Assembly (NCBI RefSeq): GCF_019024285.1
Contig: NZ_WMKZ01000004.1
Span: 124,001-188,000, forward strand
DNA: 64,000 nt
Source: Alkalihalobacterium elongatum
GTDB taxonomy: Bacteria; Bacillota; Bacilli; Bacillales; Bacillaceae_F
Reading direction: 5' to 3'
A model generated the notes under the pieces. The model saw only the letters and a program-made list of their open reading frames with translations. It made no database searches and had not been told where the DNA came from. A program made the translations under genes and the position numbers. Every line of letters starts with the position of its first letter. Position 1 is the first letter of the stretch. This document shows positions 8,587-18,334 of the stretch, piece after piece.

Positions 8587-11013
8587 TTATGCTCGTAGCT
8601 CTGCTCCGATTTCGGTTTTTAAATGATCTAAAACTTTTTGATGTACTTGACTTACTTCTTCGTCCGTTAGCGTTCTCTCTGGGTCGAAATATGTTAAAGA
8701 AAATGCTAATGATTTTTTACCAGCTTCAAGATGCTCTCCTTGATATAAATCAAACAGTTGAACATTCTTTAATAACTGTCCACCTGCAGTCACAATCACC
8801 TGTTGTACTTTTCCTGCTTGAACGGTTTCATCAACAACAAGTGCGATATCACGTGAGATCGATGGGAACCTAGGGATCGGTTCATAAACTACATCCTCTT
8901 GCTCATAAGTTAACAATTGCTCTAAATCCATTTGGAACACATAGGTTTCATTTAGATCAAGATCTTTTTGTAATGTAGGGTGAATTTGGCCAATAAATCC
9001 AACTTCAGTTCCGTCTAACATGATGGAAGCTGTACGTCCTGGGTGGAGTCCTGGCTTTTTCGCTTGTTCGAAAGTAACGGCATGACTTAAGCCAAGCTCG
9101 GAAATTAACGCTTCGACAACACCTTTAGCTACAAAAAAGTCAACAACTTTCTTTTCTCCTTGCCATAAATGACTAAGAGTAACACCAGTAAACGCTCCAG
9201 CCACCATTTCTTTTTCAACAGGTTGCTTTGTTACTACCTCTTCTTCTGATAAAAAGATAGAACCTACTTCGTAAATTGATACATTGTTTACTTTTCGATT
9301 TAAGTTATAACTAATTACATCTAGTAAATGCGGGATAAGACTTGTTCTTAACGTACTTCTGTCTTCACTCATTGGCATTGAGAGTTTGACAGGTGTTAAA
9401 TGTTCATTTTCTTTACTTAGTCCCGTCGCTTTATTAGGTGTCGTTAACGAATATGTGATCGCTTGATATAGTCCTGCAGCTTCTAAAGACTGTCGAACTT
9501 TTCTGCGACTAGCTTGGTAGTGCGTTAATCCTCCTGGTGTTGTTAAACCAATTGGTAATGTTGTTGGGATATGATCATAACCAAACAATCTTGCAACTTC
9601 CTCAACCAAATCTTCAGTGATCGAAATATCATTTCTTCTTGTAGGAGCAGTTACGACAAACTCTTCTCCATTTTGGACATATGAGAATTGCAGGCGATCA
9701 AAGATTTTTGCTATATCCTCTGTCGTTAAGGCTGTTCCAAGAAGACGATTAACTTCTTCAGTTGAAATCGTTACTTCTCGCTCCTGTACATCTAATGTAT
9801 CTGCTTCAACAATACCTCCAACAACTTCGCCACCAGCTAATTCAGCAATTAACTGCGCTGCTCGCTCAGCTGCCTCACGAACTCGTTTAGGATCAACGCC
9901 TTTTTCATAGCGCATGCTTGATTCACTGCGAAGGCCTAAATCTCTCGAAGCTTTACGAACCGTTTGGCTGTTAAAATATGCTGCCTCTAAAAGAATTGTC
10001 GTTGTATCATCTTGCACTTCCGATGACGCTCCACCCATAACACCTGCTACTGCAGTTGCTTCTGTACCATTTGTAATGACTAGGTGGTCAGCCGTTAGCT
10101 TACGCGTTTCATCATCAAGAGTTACAATTTCTTCTCCATCATGAGCACGGCGTACAACAACTTCTTTTGATCCAAAGCGATCATAATCAAACGCATGAAG
10201 CGGTTGGCCATATTCAATAAGGACGTAGTTTGTTACATCGACAACATTACTGATTGGACGAATACCTGCTGCAGTTAAGCGGTTTTGTAACCATAAAGGT
10301 GAAGGTCCAATCTTTACATTTTTAATGATCTTCGCACCGTAATAAGGATTGTCTTCTGATGCTTCCACTTGAACTGACACATAATCCGAAGCTTTTTCGT
10401 TACTAGGTGTTTCAGCAATTGTTGGGTGCTTTACTTCACGGCCTAACAATGCAGCCATCTCATAGGCAACACCTAACATACTTAAACAATCTGAACGGTT
10501 CGGTGTTAAATCTAATTCTAAAACTTCATCTGTTAAATTAAGAGCTTCAAGTGCATCTTGTCCAGGCTCAACTTCTTGAGGGAAATTATAGATACCTTCA
10601 GCAAACTCTTTAGGAATTAACTTTCCTTCAATCCCTAACTCTTGAAGTGAACAAATCATTCCTTGTGATAACTCACCACGTAACTTTGCTTTTTTAATTT
10701 TGAAGTTACCTGGTAACACTGCCCCAACTGTGGCAACTGCTACTTTTTGATCTGCTCCAACATTCGCTGCACCACAAACAATTTGGAGGTTTTCCTCTGC
10801 ACCTACGTCTACTTTACAAACTCGTAATTTATCTGCGTTCGGGTGCTGTGTACATTCCACCACATGACCGACAACAACTCCGCTCATTCCTTTTTTCAGT
10901 GAATGAATAATGTCTACTTCAATTCCGCCTTTTGTCAACTTGTCAGCAATTTCTTTTGGCGTTAAATCTGCTACATCAATATATTCTTGAAGCCATTTAT
11001 AAGAAACTAACAT
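8587..11013 (-). CDS. pheT: Phenylalanyl-tRNA synthetase beta subunit
   Basis: An 808-residue beta chain of the alpha2-beta2 phenylalanyl-tRNA synthetase that charges tRNA-Phe in the cytoplasm. The N-terminal tRNA-binding (EMAP/OB) domain covers about residues 40-150 with [10 protein letters not shown]; the B3/B4 editing region with the HAFDYDR motif follows at about 215-395, then B5 and the catalytic-like core; the C-terminal FDX-ACB anticodon-binding domain starts near 715 with [13 protein letters not shown]. Length is normal for Bacillus. It is 12 bp downstream of pheS and shares its T-box control. Confidence 0.97.
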   Translation of the reverse strand: MLVSYKWLQEYIDVADLTPKEIADKLTKGGIEVDIIHSLKKGMSGVVVGHVVECTQHPNADKLRVCKVDVGAEENLQIVCGAANVGADQKVAVATVGAVLPGNFKIKKAKLRGELSQGMICSLQELGIEGKLIPKEFAEGIYNFPQEVEPGQDALEALNLTDEVLELDLTPNRSDCLSMLGVAYEMAALLGREVKHPTIAETPSNEKASDYVSVQVEASEDNPYYGAKIIKNVKIGPSPLWLQNRLTAAGIRPISNVVDVTNYVLIEYGQPLHAFDYDRFGSKEVVVRRAHDGEEIVTLDDETRKLTADHLVITNGTEATAVAGVMGGASSEVQDDTTTILLEAAYFNSQTVRKASRDLGLRSESSMRYEKGVDPKRVREAAERAAQLIAELAGGEVVGGIVEADTLDVQEREVTISTEEVNRLLGTALTTEDIAKIFDRLQFSYVQNGEEFVVTAPTRRNDISITEDLVEEVARLFGYDHIPTTLPIGLTTPGGLTHYQASRRKVRQSLEAAGLYQAITYSLTTPNKATGLSKENEHLTPVKLSMPMSEDRSTLRTSLIPHLLDVISYNLNRKVNNVSIYEVGSIFLSEEEVVTKQPVEKEMVAGAFTGVTLSHLWQGEKKVVDFFVAKGVVEALISELGLSHAVTFEQAKKPGLHPGRTASIMLDGTEVGFIGQIHPTLQKDLDLNETYVFQMDLEQLLTYEQEDVVYEPIPRFPSISRDIALVVDETVQAGKVQQVIVTAGGQLLKNVQLFDLYQGEHLEAGKKSLAFSLTYFDPERTLTDEEVSQVHQKVLDHLKTEIGAELRA

Positions 11014-11025
11014 ATTCTCTCCTCC

Positions 11026-12060
11026 TTACACCTGTTTAAATTGTTCTAAGAAACGTAAATCGTTCGTGTAGAAATGACGGATATCATCAATTCCGTACTT
11101 CAACATCGCAAGGCGTTCAACACCCATCCCGAAAGCAAATCCACTATATTTCTTCGGATCAAAGCCACCCATCTCAAGTACACTTGGGTGAACCATTCCA
11201 GCTCCTAATACTTCAATCCAACCTGTTTGCTTACAAACGCGGCAACCTTTGCCACCACAAATTCCACAAGAAACATCAACTTCAACAGATGGTTCTGTAA
11301 ATGGGAAGAAGCTTGGACGAAGGCGAATTGTACGATCTTCTCCAAAATATTGCTTTGCAAATGTATCAAGGACACCTTTTAAATCGCTCATACGAACATT
11401 CTCATCGATGTAAAGACCTTCAATTTGCATAAACTGATGTGAGTGCGTCGCATCATCGTCATCACGTCTGAATACTTTTCCTGGACAAATAATTTTAACT
11501 GGACCTTGTCCTTTGTATTTTTCCATCGTACGTGCTTGTACAGGAGAGGTATGCGTACGTAATAAAAGTTCATTTGTAATATAAAAAGAATCTTGCATAT
11601 CACGCGCTGGATGGTCCTTTGGTAAATTTAATGCCTCAAAGTTATAGTAGTCTGTCTCTACTTCAGGACCCTCAGCAACTTCAAATCCCATTCCGATAAA
11701 AACATCCTCAACATTCTCGACAACTGCCGTTAATGGATGACGAGCTCCTTTGGCAACAGGACGACCTGGAAGTGTAACATCGATACTCTCCTCTGCTAAC
11801 TTACGCTCTACTTCTTGAGCCTCTAGATGAGATACTTTTTCTTCAAGCTTTTCAGTAATCGCAGCACGAACATCATTAGCCATTTGCCCAATAAGTGGTC
11901 GCTCTTCTGCTGATAACTGTCCCATCCCTCGCAATACTTCAGTAATCGGACCTTTCTTTCCTAGATAAGCGACACGAATGTCTTGTAGAGCTTTTAAATT
12001 GTCGGCTTGCGCTACTTTTTCAAGCGCTTCATTTTTTAGACCTTCTAAACGATCTTTCAT
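11026..12060 (-). CDS. pheS: Phenylalanyl-tRNA synthetase alpha subunit
   Basis: The 344-residue catalytic alpha chain. An N-terminal coiled-coil arm (residues 1-100) binds tRNA, and the class II core follows with motif 2 around [19 protein letters not shown] and motif 3 [18 protein letters not shown] close to the C-terminus. The segment [11 protein letters not shown] is characteristic of PheS. The ATG at 12060 has AAGGAGG upstream. The gene is preceded by a 200-nt untranslated spacer and a T-box, so expression should rise when uncharged tRNA-Phe accumulates. Confidence 0.97.
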   Translation of the reverse strand: MKDRLEGLKNEALEKVAQADNLKALQDIRVAYLGKKGPITEVLRGMGQLSAEERPLIGQMANDVRAAITEKLEEKVSHLEAQEVERKLAEESIDVTLPGRPVAKGARHPLTAVVENVEDVFIGMGFEVAEGPEVETDYYNFEALNLPKDHPARDMQDSFYITNELLLRTHTSPVQARTMEKYKGQGPVKIICPGKVFRRDDDDATHSHQFMQIEGLYIDENVRMSDLKGVLDTFAKQYFGEDRTIRLRPSFFPFTEPSVEVDVSCGICGGKGCRVCKQTGWIEVLGAGMVHPSVLEMGGFDPKKYSGFAFGMGVERLAMLKYGIDDIRHFYTNDLRFLEQFKQV

Positions 12061-12263
12061 GTATGTTTCCTCCTTGTAAGAAAAGTGTAAACGCGAATTT
12101 AGCGACGTATGAACTGGAGCCCTCCATATGAGATAAATGATAAACGGTGATCAAATGTGAGCGATTTTGACCTATCATAAGAAGGAGAACGAATTCACTA
12201 GACGCTGGGCGCTAGAGCTAGACAATACTCTAGCTAAATTTTTATTTATTTCAAAAATAAATA

Positions 12264-12521
12264 GAGCCATCGCCCCAAATTAAGGGACGATGGCTCGTGG
12301 TACCACCCTTATTAGTAATAGAATCCTCTATTACTCACTTCATTAGATAACGGCTTAAACCGAAAACACTTTAATAAGACTTAATAAAATAAAAATCTTA
12401 TGTTCCAGTGCTAGCTCAAGAGTGAATTCACCTGTATCATCCATAGAAATGCTTTCAGTCTAAGACATTTCCTCCCTAGATGGCGATTGACAGCCTACTA
12501 CTCTCCTTCATCGCTTTTAAC
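12264..12521 (-). ncRNA. T-box leader of pheS-pheT, UUC specifier
   Basis: Read leftward, the leader contains a long stem I region starting near 12521, a specifier candidate TTC (12424-12426) in the context GTGAATTCAC, the T-box proper AAGGGTGGTACCACG at 12296-12310, and a terminator hairpin GAGCCATCG.../...CGATGGCTC at 12264-12296 with a T-rich tail. UUC is a phenylalanine codon, which matches the downstream genes. Uncharged tRNA-Phe should stabilise the antiterminator. Between the terminator and pheS lie about 200 nt of non-coding spacer, including a CTAG-rich stretch (12198-12236) that looks like part of a dispersed repeat. Confidence 0.92.
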
Positions 12522-12588
12522 AATATGGCAATATGTAATATTAAACTTATTAAAGTATAGAAAAAAATGACACACAGTGCAAGTCCAA

Positions 12589-13347
12589 TTATTCTTCCTT
12601 TCGCAATCCATATAGTAGGACCGCAGTGGCTATTGCCACATTCAATGATTCTGCCTGCCCATAAATGGGGACATATAAATTGGCATCCGTTTCTTTTAAT
12701 AGCTCTTTTGAAACACCTTCTCCTTCATTTCCAACGATTAAACCAAAGGAAGATGGTGCATCTATTTGTTTATAGTCTTGACCATTTTCAAGAGCTGTTC
12801 CGTATACAGAAATTTCTGCACGCTTCATCTCCTCGATCCACTCTAGTAAATTCCCTTTTACGATAGGGAGATGAAACAAAGACCCTTGCGTAGATCGAAT
12901 GACTTTTCCATTATAAAGGTCAACTGATCCCTCACCTAATACTACTCCATCAACCCCAGCTGCATCAGCGGTACGTATTATTGTACCTAAATTCCCAGGG
13001 TCTTGAACGGCATCGATCAATAAATATCTTCCTTTACTAGGAACAAGTTGATGATCAAGTTGCTGACAAATCGCAATAACTCCTTGAGGCGATTTCATTT
13101 CACTTAATTCCATCATGACACGATCCGTAACATATGTAATTGAAACTTGCCAATCAGACCAGCTTTTTGGCACATCATATTCTTCAGAGATTATTAATTC
13201 TATTGGATTTATGCCAGATTTACGAGCTTCTTCTATTAGATGCGTTCCTTCAATTAGAAATTGATTGTCCGTATCTCGTCCTTTTTTCGTATGTAACTTT
13301 TTCCAATGTTTTATTTTTGGATTTTTAGCTGACTCAATTCGATTCAT
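12589..13347 (-). CDS. ysgA: SPOUT (TrmH family) 23S rRNA 2'-O-methyltransferase, YsgA-like
   Basis: A 252-residue RNA methyltransferase. The N-terminal substrate-binding domain (MNRIESAKNPKIKHWKKL, then LIEGTHLIEEA) is followed by a SpoU methylase domain with the three knot motifs: DPGNLGTIIRTADAAG near 125, LIVGNEGEGVS near 205, and IPMx-like PIYGQAESLNVAIATAVLLY near 225-245. It most likely modifies 23S rRNA, though the exact nucleotide cannot be read from sequence. I start at the ATG at 13347, preceded by GAGGAG; the longer frame runs into repeat sequence upstream. It lies between pheS and sspI as ysgA does in B. subtilis. Confidence 0.88.
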   Translation of the reverse strand: MNRIESAKNPKIKHWKKLHTKKGRDTDNQFLIEGTHLIEEARKSGINPIELIISEEYDVPKSWSDWQVSITYVTDRVMMELSEMKSPQGVIAICQQLDHQLVPSKGRYLLIDAVQDPGNLGTIIRTADAAGVDGVVLGEGSVDLYNGKVIRSTQGSLFHLPIVKGNLLEWIEEMKRAEISVYGTALENGQDYKQIDAPSSFGLIVGNEGEGVSKELLKETDANLYVPIYGQAESLNVAIATAVLLYGLRKEE

Positions 13348-13386
13348 TACAAACTCCTCATCTTTATCAAAGTGCATACTAATTAT

Positions 13387-13461
13387 TTCAAAAAGGAGGA
13401 CAAAAGTTCGAGGCCGTGTAGCTTCGAGGAGCACAGTTTGCTCGGACTTTTTGAACTTCCT
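13387..13461. repeat. Intergenic element with inverted TTCAAAAAG ends, short copy
   Basis: This 75-bp element begins TTCAAAAAGGAGGACAAAA and ends GACTTTTTGAACTTCCT, so its ends form an inverted TTCAAAAAG repeat. Its interior contains GTAGCTTCGAG and a GAGCACAGTTTGCTC hairpin. A longer relative with the same ends and the same GTAGCTTCGAG core occurs at 32214-32355. It has no coding capacity and looks like a small non-autonomous dispersed repeat. Confidence 0.75.
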
Positions 13462-13561
13462 CTCTTTTTTATAATTATACCCTCCAAATTATACATAATC
13501 CCTAAAAAATTTCACAAACTAGGAAAGATTTAATATCTACTTAACGAAGGAGTGCTTAGCG

Positions 13562-13771
13562 ATGAGCTTTAATTTAAGAGGGGCTATTTTGGCGAATGTT
13601 CAAGGAAGCAGTGAAGATCAGGTAGAAGCAACTATTACAGATGCAATGGCTAGCGGTGAGGAAAAAATGTTACCTGGCTTAGGTGTTTTATTTGAAGTTT
13701 ATTGGAGAAATGCAAGTGAAGATCAAAAACAGCAAATGGTTACTCAAATTACAACTGGTTTACAAAGATAA
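13562..13771 (+). CDS. sspI: Small acid-soluble spore protein SspI
   Basis: A 69-residue protein that matches the SspI family throughout, including the near-invariant core [18 protein letters not shown]. SspI is a minor acid-soluble protein found in the spore core and synthesised in the forespore. GAAGGAG precedes the ATG at good spacing. It is monocistronic, oriented opposite to its neighbours, and closed by a strong terminator. No clear sigma-G promoter could be read. Confidence 0.95.
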   Translation: MSFNLRGAILANVQGSSEDQVEATITDAMASGEEKMLPGLGVLFEVYWRNASEDQKQQMVTQITTGLQR

Positions 13772-13783
13772 TGGTTAAATTTT

Positions 13784-13823
13784 AAGTGTCTGGCTCCTAT
13801 GTTTATTAAGGTGCCAGACACTT
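13784..13823 (+). terminator. Terminator of sspI
   Basis: AAGTGTCTGGC pairs with GCCAGACACTT and is followed by TTTT. The symmetric stem may also serve ysdC transcripts arriving from the other strand, which end at 13840. Confidence 0.88.
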
Positions 13824-13839
13824 TTTTGGTTAATAAGTA

Positions 13840-14925
13840 TTAATCGAATGTAATTTGTTTAACTGTATCCGTATCTAATTTCTTAATAACTTCTACGATA
13901 AGTTTTACTGCATTTTCGAAGTCATCACGGTGTAGGATTGCTGCGTGTGTGTGAATATAACGAGTTGCAATTGTAATAGAAAGGGACGGAACCCCATTAG
14001 CTGTTAAATGAATTGCACCAGAGTCTGTTCCACCACCAGCAACATAATCAAATTGATAAGGAATGTTGTTTTCTTCAGCTGTTGAAGTAACAAAATCTCT
14101 TAAACCTTTGTGAGAAACCATTGATGCATCGTACATAATGATTTGTGGACCTTCACCCATTTTAGCTAGTGCATCCTTTTCGCTTACTCCTGGTGTGTCA
14201 CCTGCGATACCTACATCAACACCAAAGCCGATATCTGGTTGAATTAAATGTGCTGACGTTCTAGCCCCACGTAAACCAACTTCTTCTTGTACTGTTCCTA
14301 CACCATATACAGTATTTGGATGATCTACATCTTTTAGTTGTTTAAGTACTTCAATCGCAATTGCACAACCAATACGGTTATCCCATGCTTTTGCCATTAA
14401 GTATTTTTCGTTTTTCATTACTGTAAAATCACAAACTGGGACTACCGCATCTCCAGGACGAACTCCAAACTCCATTGCTTCTTCTTTACTTGAAGCACCG
14501 ATATCAATAAACATATCTTTTTTATCAACAGGCTTTTTACGTACTTCAGGAGAAAGAATATGTGGTGGCTTTGAACCGATAACACCAGGTACATAGCCGT
14601 TTTTCGTCATGATCGTTACACGCTGTGCGAGCATAACTTGCTCCCACCAGCCGCCAACAGTTTGAAAACGTAGATACCCTTTATCATCAATGCTTGTTAC
14701 CATAAAACCGATTTCATCTAAATGTCCAGCGACCATAATTTTCGGTCCTTCTTGAGAACCAGTTTTCTTTGCAATTAAGCTTCCTAAATTATCAGTGTAG
14801 ACTTCAGTTGCATATGGTTCAATAAAGCGCTTCATGACTTCACGAGGCTCTTTTTCATTACCAGGTATCCCGTTAGCATCTGTTAATTCTTTTAGCATTT
14901 GTAACGTTGGATCTAAATTTGCCAT
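13840..14925 (-). CDS. ysdC: M42 family metallo-aminopeptidase YsdC
   Basis: A 361-residue M42 (tetrahedral aminopeptidase/glutamyl aminopeptidase type) enzyme. Metal-ligand and catalytic motifs are all present: GHLDEIGF at about 67, WDNRIG near 180, QEEVGLRGA near 212, [10 protein letters not shown] near 237 and the C-terminal YIHTHAA. These cytoplasmic cobalt or zinc enzymes form dodecameric shells and trim peptides; the preferred substrate is not readable here. GGGAGGG precedes the ATG. Its location near the ysdB-ysdA-rplT group agrees with B. subtilis ysdC. Confidence 0.9.
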   Translation of the reverse strand: MANLDPTLQMLKELTDANGIPGNEKEPREVMKRFIEPYATEVYTDNLGSLIAKKTGSQEGPKIMVAGHLDEIGFMVTSIDDKGYLRFQTVGGWWEQVMLAQRVTIMTKNGYVPGVIGSKPPHILSPEVRKKPVDKKDMFIDIGASSKEEAMEFGVRPGDAVVPVCDFTVMKNEKYLMAKAWDNRIGCAIAIEVLKQLKDVDHPNTVYGVGTVQEEVGLRGARTSAHLIQPDIGFGVDVGIAGDTPGVSEKDALAKMGEGPQIIMYDASMVSHKGLRDFVTSTAEENNIPYQFDYVAGGGTDSGAIHLTANGVPSLSITIATRYIHTHAAILHRDDFENAVKLIVEVIKKLDTDTVKQITFD

Positions 14926-15012
14926 ATGTAAATGCCCTCCCTTTTATGTATTCCATTCTAGTATAAACGAAAAGTGTTTCGATACTCAAACAATCTCTTC
15001 TACAAAGGCTCT

Positions 15013-15504
15013 CTAATACCCTTCGTCTTGCCGCTTATGATTTACTTCATTCTTCTCATAATAAGCTTGCTCAATTTCTTCATTTGAAAACCCTAAATTT
15101 TCCCCAAGGATTAAATAATAATCAAATAACTCTGTATAGCTTTCACTTGTCTGTTGTTCATGCAGCTTCGTAATTAAATCGTATACACGCTGAAAAGTTT
15201 GGACTAATGAATTATCCTTTTCATATTGCCTTGTAAGAAGTTGAACATTTTCAAAATCGAGTACAATTCCTAATGAAAGGATAAAATGAAGCCCATCTAC
15301 ATATTCTTCTAATATGATGTGACGGTCTGCAGGTGGTTTATGACTCCAATATTTAAAACATCTTGTTTCGTTGGCTAATTCTCCAAGCTCAACCTCTAAT
15401 GCTAGGATTTGTTCAGGTAATAAATTGCGGCCTTCAAGCTGATGTTCTTTAATAATTCGTTCATTTAACTGCCTCTGCATGTCAAACAGTTTTTTTACAT
15501 TCAC
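15013..15504 (-). CDS. Dimeric dUTPase (all-alpha NTP pyrophosphatase)
   Basis: A 163-residue helical protein of the dUTPase_2 family. The metal-binding acidic motif EVELGELANE lies around residues 50-60 and EEYVDGLHF, the second acidic ligand set, near 86-94; the FKYWSHK segment between them is typical of the family. It would hydrolyse dUTP to dUMP, keeping uracil out of DNA. The start is GTG with AAAGGAG upstream. It stands alone between ysdC and the divergent ysdB; its presence here is not part of the B. subtilis order as I know it. Confidence 0.85.
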   Translation of the reverse strand: MNVKKLFDMQRQLNERIIKEHQLEGRNLLPEQILALEVELGELANETRCFKYWSHKPPADRHIILEEYVDGLHFILSLGIVLDFENVQLLTRQYEKDNSLVQTFQRVYDLITKLHEQQTSESYTELFDYYLILGENLGFSNEEIEQAYYEKNEVNHKRQDEGY

Positions 15505-15671
15505 AGTAGATTTCTCTCCTTTTAAATACTTTCATTCTTTATCTTAGTAGTATAAGATAAAATAAAAGGTTGTTTCGTTAAGCTTTGTTAATATTGGCCT
15601 TTTTTTAAGAAAATCATTGAAAAAAGAGCCAAAAGATATAAAAAAATTAATTACTAATATTATAGCAAATG

Positions 15672-15699
15672 TGCAACCTTTTATCGTTTGAATCGTATA
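15672..15699 (+). promoter_or_regulatory. Sigma-W type promoter of ysdB
   Basis: TGCAAC at 15672-15677, a 16-base spacer and CGTATA at 15694-15699 match the extracytoplasmic-function sigma-W pattern TGAAAC-N16-CGTATA with one mismatch. It lies 38 bp upstream of the ysdB start. B. subtilis ysdB is a member of the sigma-W regulon, which supports the call. Confidence 0.75.
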
Positions 15700-15737
15700 T
15701 AAGATTAAGAATGTTGACCAAGAATAGGAGGGGTATA

Positions 15738-16136
15738 ATGGTCTTACTATTTCGCTTATTAATTATTATTGCTTTTATTGTCATTATATATAGTGCGATT
15801 AAATACATTACAAATCCGAAACGGAAATTTGAACTTGCTCATGAGAAAAAGCAATTTCACTTTCATGATGAAAAGCAAAATGTTCGCAAAAATTTCCTAG
15901 TAACATATAAAGGTGTTCTGTTTGAGGGAGAAAAATATTTAGGAACGACAGATAAAGCATTTGAAGTGATTTCAGTACAAGTATGGGTAAAAAATCCAGA
16001 GCTATTACAAGGTCTAGACCACGAGGATTTTGGGGTTATTGAAAAAGAAATACTTATTCATTATCCAAATGCTGGTATTGAATGGAAAAGTCCAATAAAA
16101 GAATTTATAAAGAAAAAGGAGAATAGTTCACAGTGA
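15738..16136 (+). CDS. ysdB: Sigma-W pathway membrane protein YsdB
   Basis: A 132-residue protein with one N-terminal membrane helix (residues 2-22) and a soluble cytoplasmic part rich in charged residues. The segment NPKRKFELAHEKKQF and the VTYKGVLFEGEKYLGTTD region are recognisable from YsdB. In B. subtilis it is needed for normal sigma-W activation after RsiW processing has begun, and belongs to the envelope stress response. The ATG at 15738 has GGAGGGG before it; the earlier in-frame starts lie inside the promoter. A sigma-W promoter lies immediately upstream. Confidence 0.88.
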   Translation: MVLLFRLLIIIAFIVIIYSAIKYITNPKRKFELAHEKKQFHFHDEKQNVRKNFLVTYKGVLFEGEKYLGTTDKAFEVISVQVWVKNPELLQGLDHEDFGVIEKEILIHYPNAGIEWKSPIKEFIKKKENSSQ

Positions 16137-16150
16137 ACTATTCTCCTTTT
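16114..16150. terminator. Bidirectional terminator shared by ysdB and the TVP38 gene
   Basis: AAAAGGAGAATAGTTCAC pairs with GTGAACTATTCTCCTTTT in an 18-bp perfect stem. It overlaps the last codons and stop of ysdB, and its other arm touches the stop of the convergent TVP38 gene, so one palindrome serves both strands. Confidence 0.85.
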
Positions 16151-16721
16151 ATGATTTGGCTGTAAAAAAATCATTCCACTTGTACGTAACTTCTTTTTTA
16201 CCAAGGATTGTAAATACCACAAATAATACGCCAATTAATGTCAAACTAATCGCTAGAGGCATTTCATGGATCATATGACCAAAAGCCGTGAAAACAAACG
16301 CTGGTGGGATACAAGCATAAAATGAATATCTCGTATATTCCTTTACGCTTTTAGACATTTCTAGTAAATATAATGAAATTAAATGAAAATGAATAAAGGG
16401 CATTAAACGAATAATCATCATTTGCATTAAACTCATTTTATGGTATGAGCCAAAATATTTCTTTTTTAGATAGAAAAGCTTAGTCGTTACTTTCGGAAAC
16501 CTTTTCGCAATTAAATAGAATGCTAAACTCGTAAACGTTAAACCAACCAACGAATAGATTGTTCCATAAAACACACCAAATAAGTAACCACCTAGTAGGC
16601 AAACCAAAATAACAGGAATAAAAAATACTTGCCTAAGAACATGAAGCAATATAAAAAATAGAGGGGCTAACCATCCACTTTCCTCAATGACAAACTGAAT
16701 GGAATCCAATGAATGTTCCAC
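16149..16721 (-). CDS. TVP38/TMEM64 (DedA-like) membrane protein
   Basis: A 190-residue integral membrane protein with about five hydrophobic segments and the SNARE-associated/VTT domain signature: VFFIPVILVCLLGGYLFGVFYG near residues 32-55 and RLMPFIHFHLI near 105. VTT-domain proteins include lipid scramblases and undecaprenyl-phosphate flippases; which activity this one has cannot be inferred. The start is GTG with AAGGGGG upstream. It converges with ysdB. Confidence 0.82.
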   Translation of the reverse strand: MEHSLDSIQFVIEESGWLAPLFFILLHVLRQVFFIPVILVCLLGGYLFGVFYGTIYSLVGLTFTSLAFYLIAKRFPKVTTKLFYLKKKYFGSYHKMSLMQMMIIRLMPFIHFHLISLYLLEMSKSVKEYTRYSFYACIPPAFVFTAFGHMIHEMPLAISLTLIGVLFVVFTILGKKEVTYKWNDFFTAKS

Positions 16722-16792
16722 TACGTACCCCCTTTCACTGGCATTCGCCTTATTCTATTCTATGAAAACATATATCTAGATACGATTCAAAT

Positions 16793-17059
16793 TTAATAAT
16801 ATTTATTTAATAAAAATAATATCGTAGCTTGAATAATTAAAATAAAGGGTAAACCAAATTTAAACTTTGGTTTTCTCGTCTTATGACGAAATTGCTTCAT
16901 CCCAAGAAATACTCCGATTGAGCCTCCTAAAATAGCAAACACCAAAAGGGTCCGCTCTGCTATCCTCTGCTTTCCATGAATAGCCCAACGTTTGTCCAAA
17001 TTCATTAGCAACAAGCCAATAATATTTATACCAATAAAATATGAAGCAATATAGAGCAT
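16793..17059 (-). CDS. ysdA: DUF1294 membrane protein YsdA
   Basis: An 88-residue membrane protein with an N-terminal span, the conserved motif MNLDKRWA around residue 20, ILGGSIGVFLGMKQFRHKT in the middle and a C-terminal hydrophobic span. This is the DUF1294 pattern; the function is unknown. I chose the ATG at 17059, preceded by GAAGGTGAG. It follows rplT, the same place as ysdA in B. subtilis. Confidence 0.85.
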   Translation of the reverse strand: MLYIASYFIGINIIGLLLMNLDKRWAIHGKQRIAERTLLVFAILGGSIGVFLGMKQFRHKTRKPKFKFGLPFILIIQATILFLLNKYY

Positions 17060-17100
17060 GGTTCTCACCTTCAGCAAAAAATGTATGTGAATAAATAAAA

Positions 17101-17128
17101 AAGGGCCTAGTAAAAATACCAGTACCCT
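17101..17128 (-). terminator. Terminator of the infC-rpmI-rplT operon
   Basis: AAGGG(TA)CTGG pairs with CTAG(G)CCCTT, imperfect in the middle, followed leftward by TTTTTTATT. It separates the ribosomal genes from ysdA. Confidence 0.65.
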
Positions 17129-17183
17129 TTTATTGTTTATTTATCCGTTAAACTAAGTAGATCTATCACTAAGTGAGTTCTAC

Positions 17184-17543
17184 TTATGCGTTTAAGCTTG
17201 CTTTTGCTTTTGCAGCTAATTCTGCAAATGCTTTTTCATCGTTTACCGCTAAGTCAGCTAGCATCTTACGGTTAACGTTGATATCAGCAACTTTTAAACC
17301 GTGCATTAAACGGCTGTAAGATAATCCGTTCATACGAGCAGCCGCGTTAATACGAGTGATCCATAATTTACGGAAGTCACGCTTCTTTTGACGACGGTCA
17401 CGGTAAGCGTATAAGAATGATTTCATTACTTGTACTTGTGCTGATTTAAATAAACGGTGTTTGGAACCGTGATAACCTTTTGCTAACTTTAATACCTTTT
17501 TACGACGACGACGAGCTACATATCCGCCTTTTACTCTTGGCAT
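17184..17543 (-). CDS. rplT: 50S ribosomal protein L20
   Basis: A 119-residue L20, standard length. The basic N-terminus ([28 protein letters not shown]) binds 23S rRNA and the C-terminal domain includes [17 protein letters not shown]. In Bacillus, L20 represses its own operon by binding the infC leader. It is preceded by GGAGGG and follows rpmI by 34 bp. Confidence 0.98.
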   Translation of the reverse strand: MPRVKGGYVARRRRKKVLKLAKGYHGSKHRLFKSAQVQVMKSFLYAYRDRRQKKRDFRKLWITRINAAARMNGLSYSRLMHGLKVADINVNRKMLADLAVNDEKAFAELAAKAKASLNA

Positions 17544-17577
17544 TGTAGTTCCCTCCTTGTTTCTTTAGCTTTTGCGA

Positions 17578-17778
17578 TTATTTTTTGTATGTTAACATTT
17601 CTCTAATACGTTTGAAGTCACCAGAATGAACCATTCCTGCTTTACGAAGCTTACGCTTTTGTTTTTGTGACTTGTTACCGAATAAGTGGCTTGTAAATGC
17701 GTGCGAACGCTTTAACTTACCAGAACCAGTTTTCTTAAAACGCTTAGCAGCGCCTCTATGAGTTTTCATTTTAGGCAT
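17578..17778 (-). CDS. rpmI: 50S ribosomal protein L35
   Basis: A 66-residue L35 of normal length and very basic composition, starting [20 protein letters not shown] and containing the KRSHAFTSH motif. It is a component of the large ribosomal subunit. It lies between infC and rplT in the universally conserved infC-rpmI-rplT order, with a GGGAGG ribosome binding site. Confidence 0.98.
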   Translation of the reverse strand: MPKMKTHRGAAKRFKKTGSGKLKRSHAFTSHLFGNKSQKQKRKLRKAGMVHSGDFKRIREMLTYKK

Positions 17779-17818
17779 TTGTTTATTCCTCCCTTAATCG
17801 TTCTTCGTTGACGTACTA

Positions 17819-18334
17819 TTACTTATCACTTTTAGGAGCAAGTACTAGGAACATGCTTCGGCCTTCCATTTTAGGCTTTGCCTCAACAATCGCAATGTCC
17901 TCACACTCTGTCGCTAATCGCTCTAGCACTTTACGGCCAATTTCAGAGTGAGTAATTGCACGACCACGGAAACGGATAGCAGCTTTAACTTTGTCACCTT
18001 TTTCAAGGAACTTTCTCGCATTACGAAGTTTTGTATTAAAGTCATGATCTTCAATCGTCGGACTGAGACGTACTTCTTTAATATTAATCACTTTCTGATT
18101 TTTACGAGCTTCTTTGTCTTTCTTTTGCTGCTCATACTTAAACTTACCAAAATCCATGATACGGCACACTGGTGGTTTTGCATTAGCAGCAACCATAACT
18201 AAATCAAGATTTGCCTTTTGTGCCATTTCTAAAGCTTCTTGTTTCGACTTAACTCCAATTTGATCGCCATTTGGACCGATGAGACGTACTTCACGGGCGC
18301 GAATGGCCTCATTGATCAACATGTCCTTACTAAT
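17819..18334 (-). CDS. infC: Translation initiation factor IF-3, ATT start
   Basis: A 171-residue IF-3 that prevents premature 30S-50S joining and checks the initiator codon. The N-terminal domain begins [19 protein letters not shown], and the C-terminal domain holds [30 protein letters not shown]. The frame has no suitable ATG, GTG or TTG near the ribosome binding site GGAGGTGG; the codon immediately before SKD is ATT (18334-18332), nine bases after GGAGG. ATT is the known infC start in many bacteria and permits autoregulation by IF-3 itself. A second ATT precedes it directly. Confidence 0.95.
   Translation of the reverse strand: MSKDMLINEAIRAREVRLIGPNGDQIGVKSKQEALEMAQKANLDLVMVAANAKPPVCRIMDFGKFKYEQQKKDKEARKNQKVINIKEVRLSPTIEDHDFNTKLRNARKFLEKGDKVKAAIRFRGRAITHSEIGRKVLERLATECEDIAIVEAKPKMEGRSMFLVLAPKSDK

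Noticed and set aside
12567-12866. 99-codon plus-strand frame over the ysgA-like gene
   Set aside because: Shadow of the SPOUT methylase frame with low-complexity histidine- and leucine-rich sequence.
13470-13560. Sigma-G promoter for sspI
   Set aside because: A CATAATC sequence resembles the -10 but no acceptable -35 lies at proper spacing.
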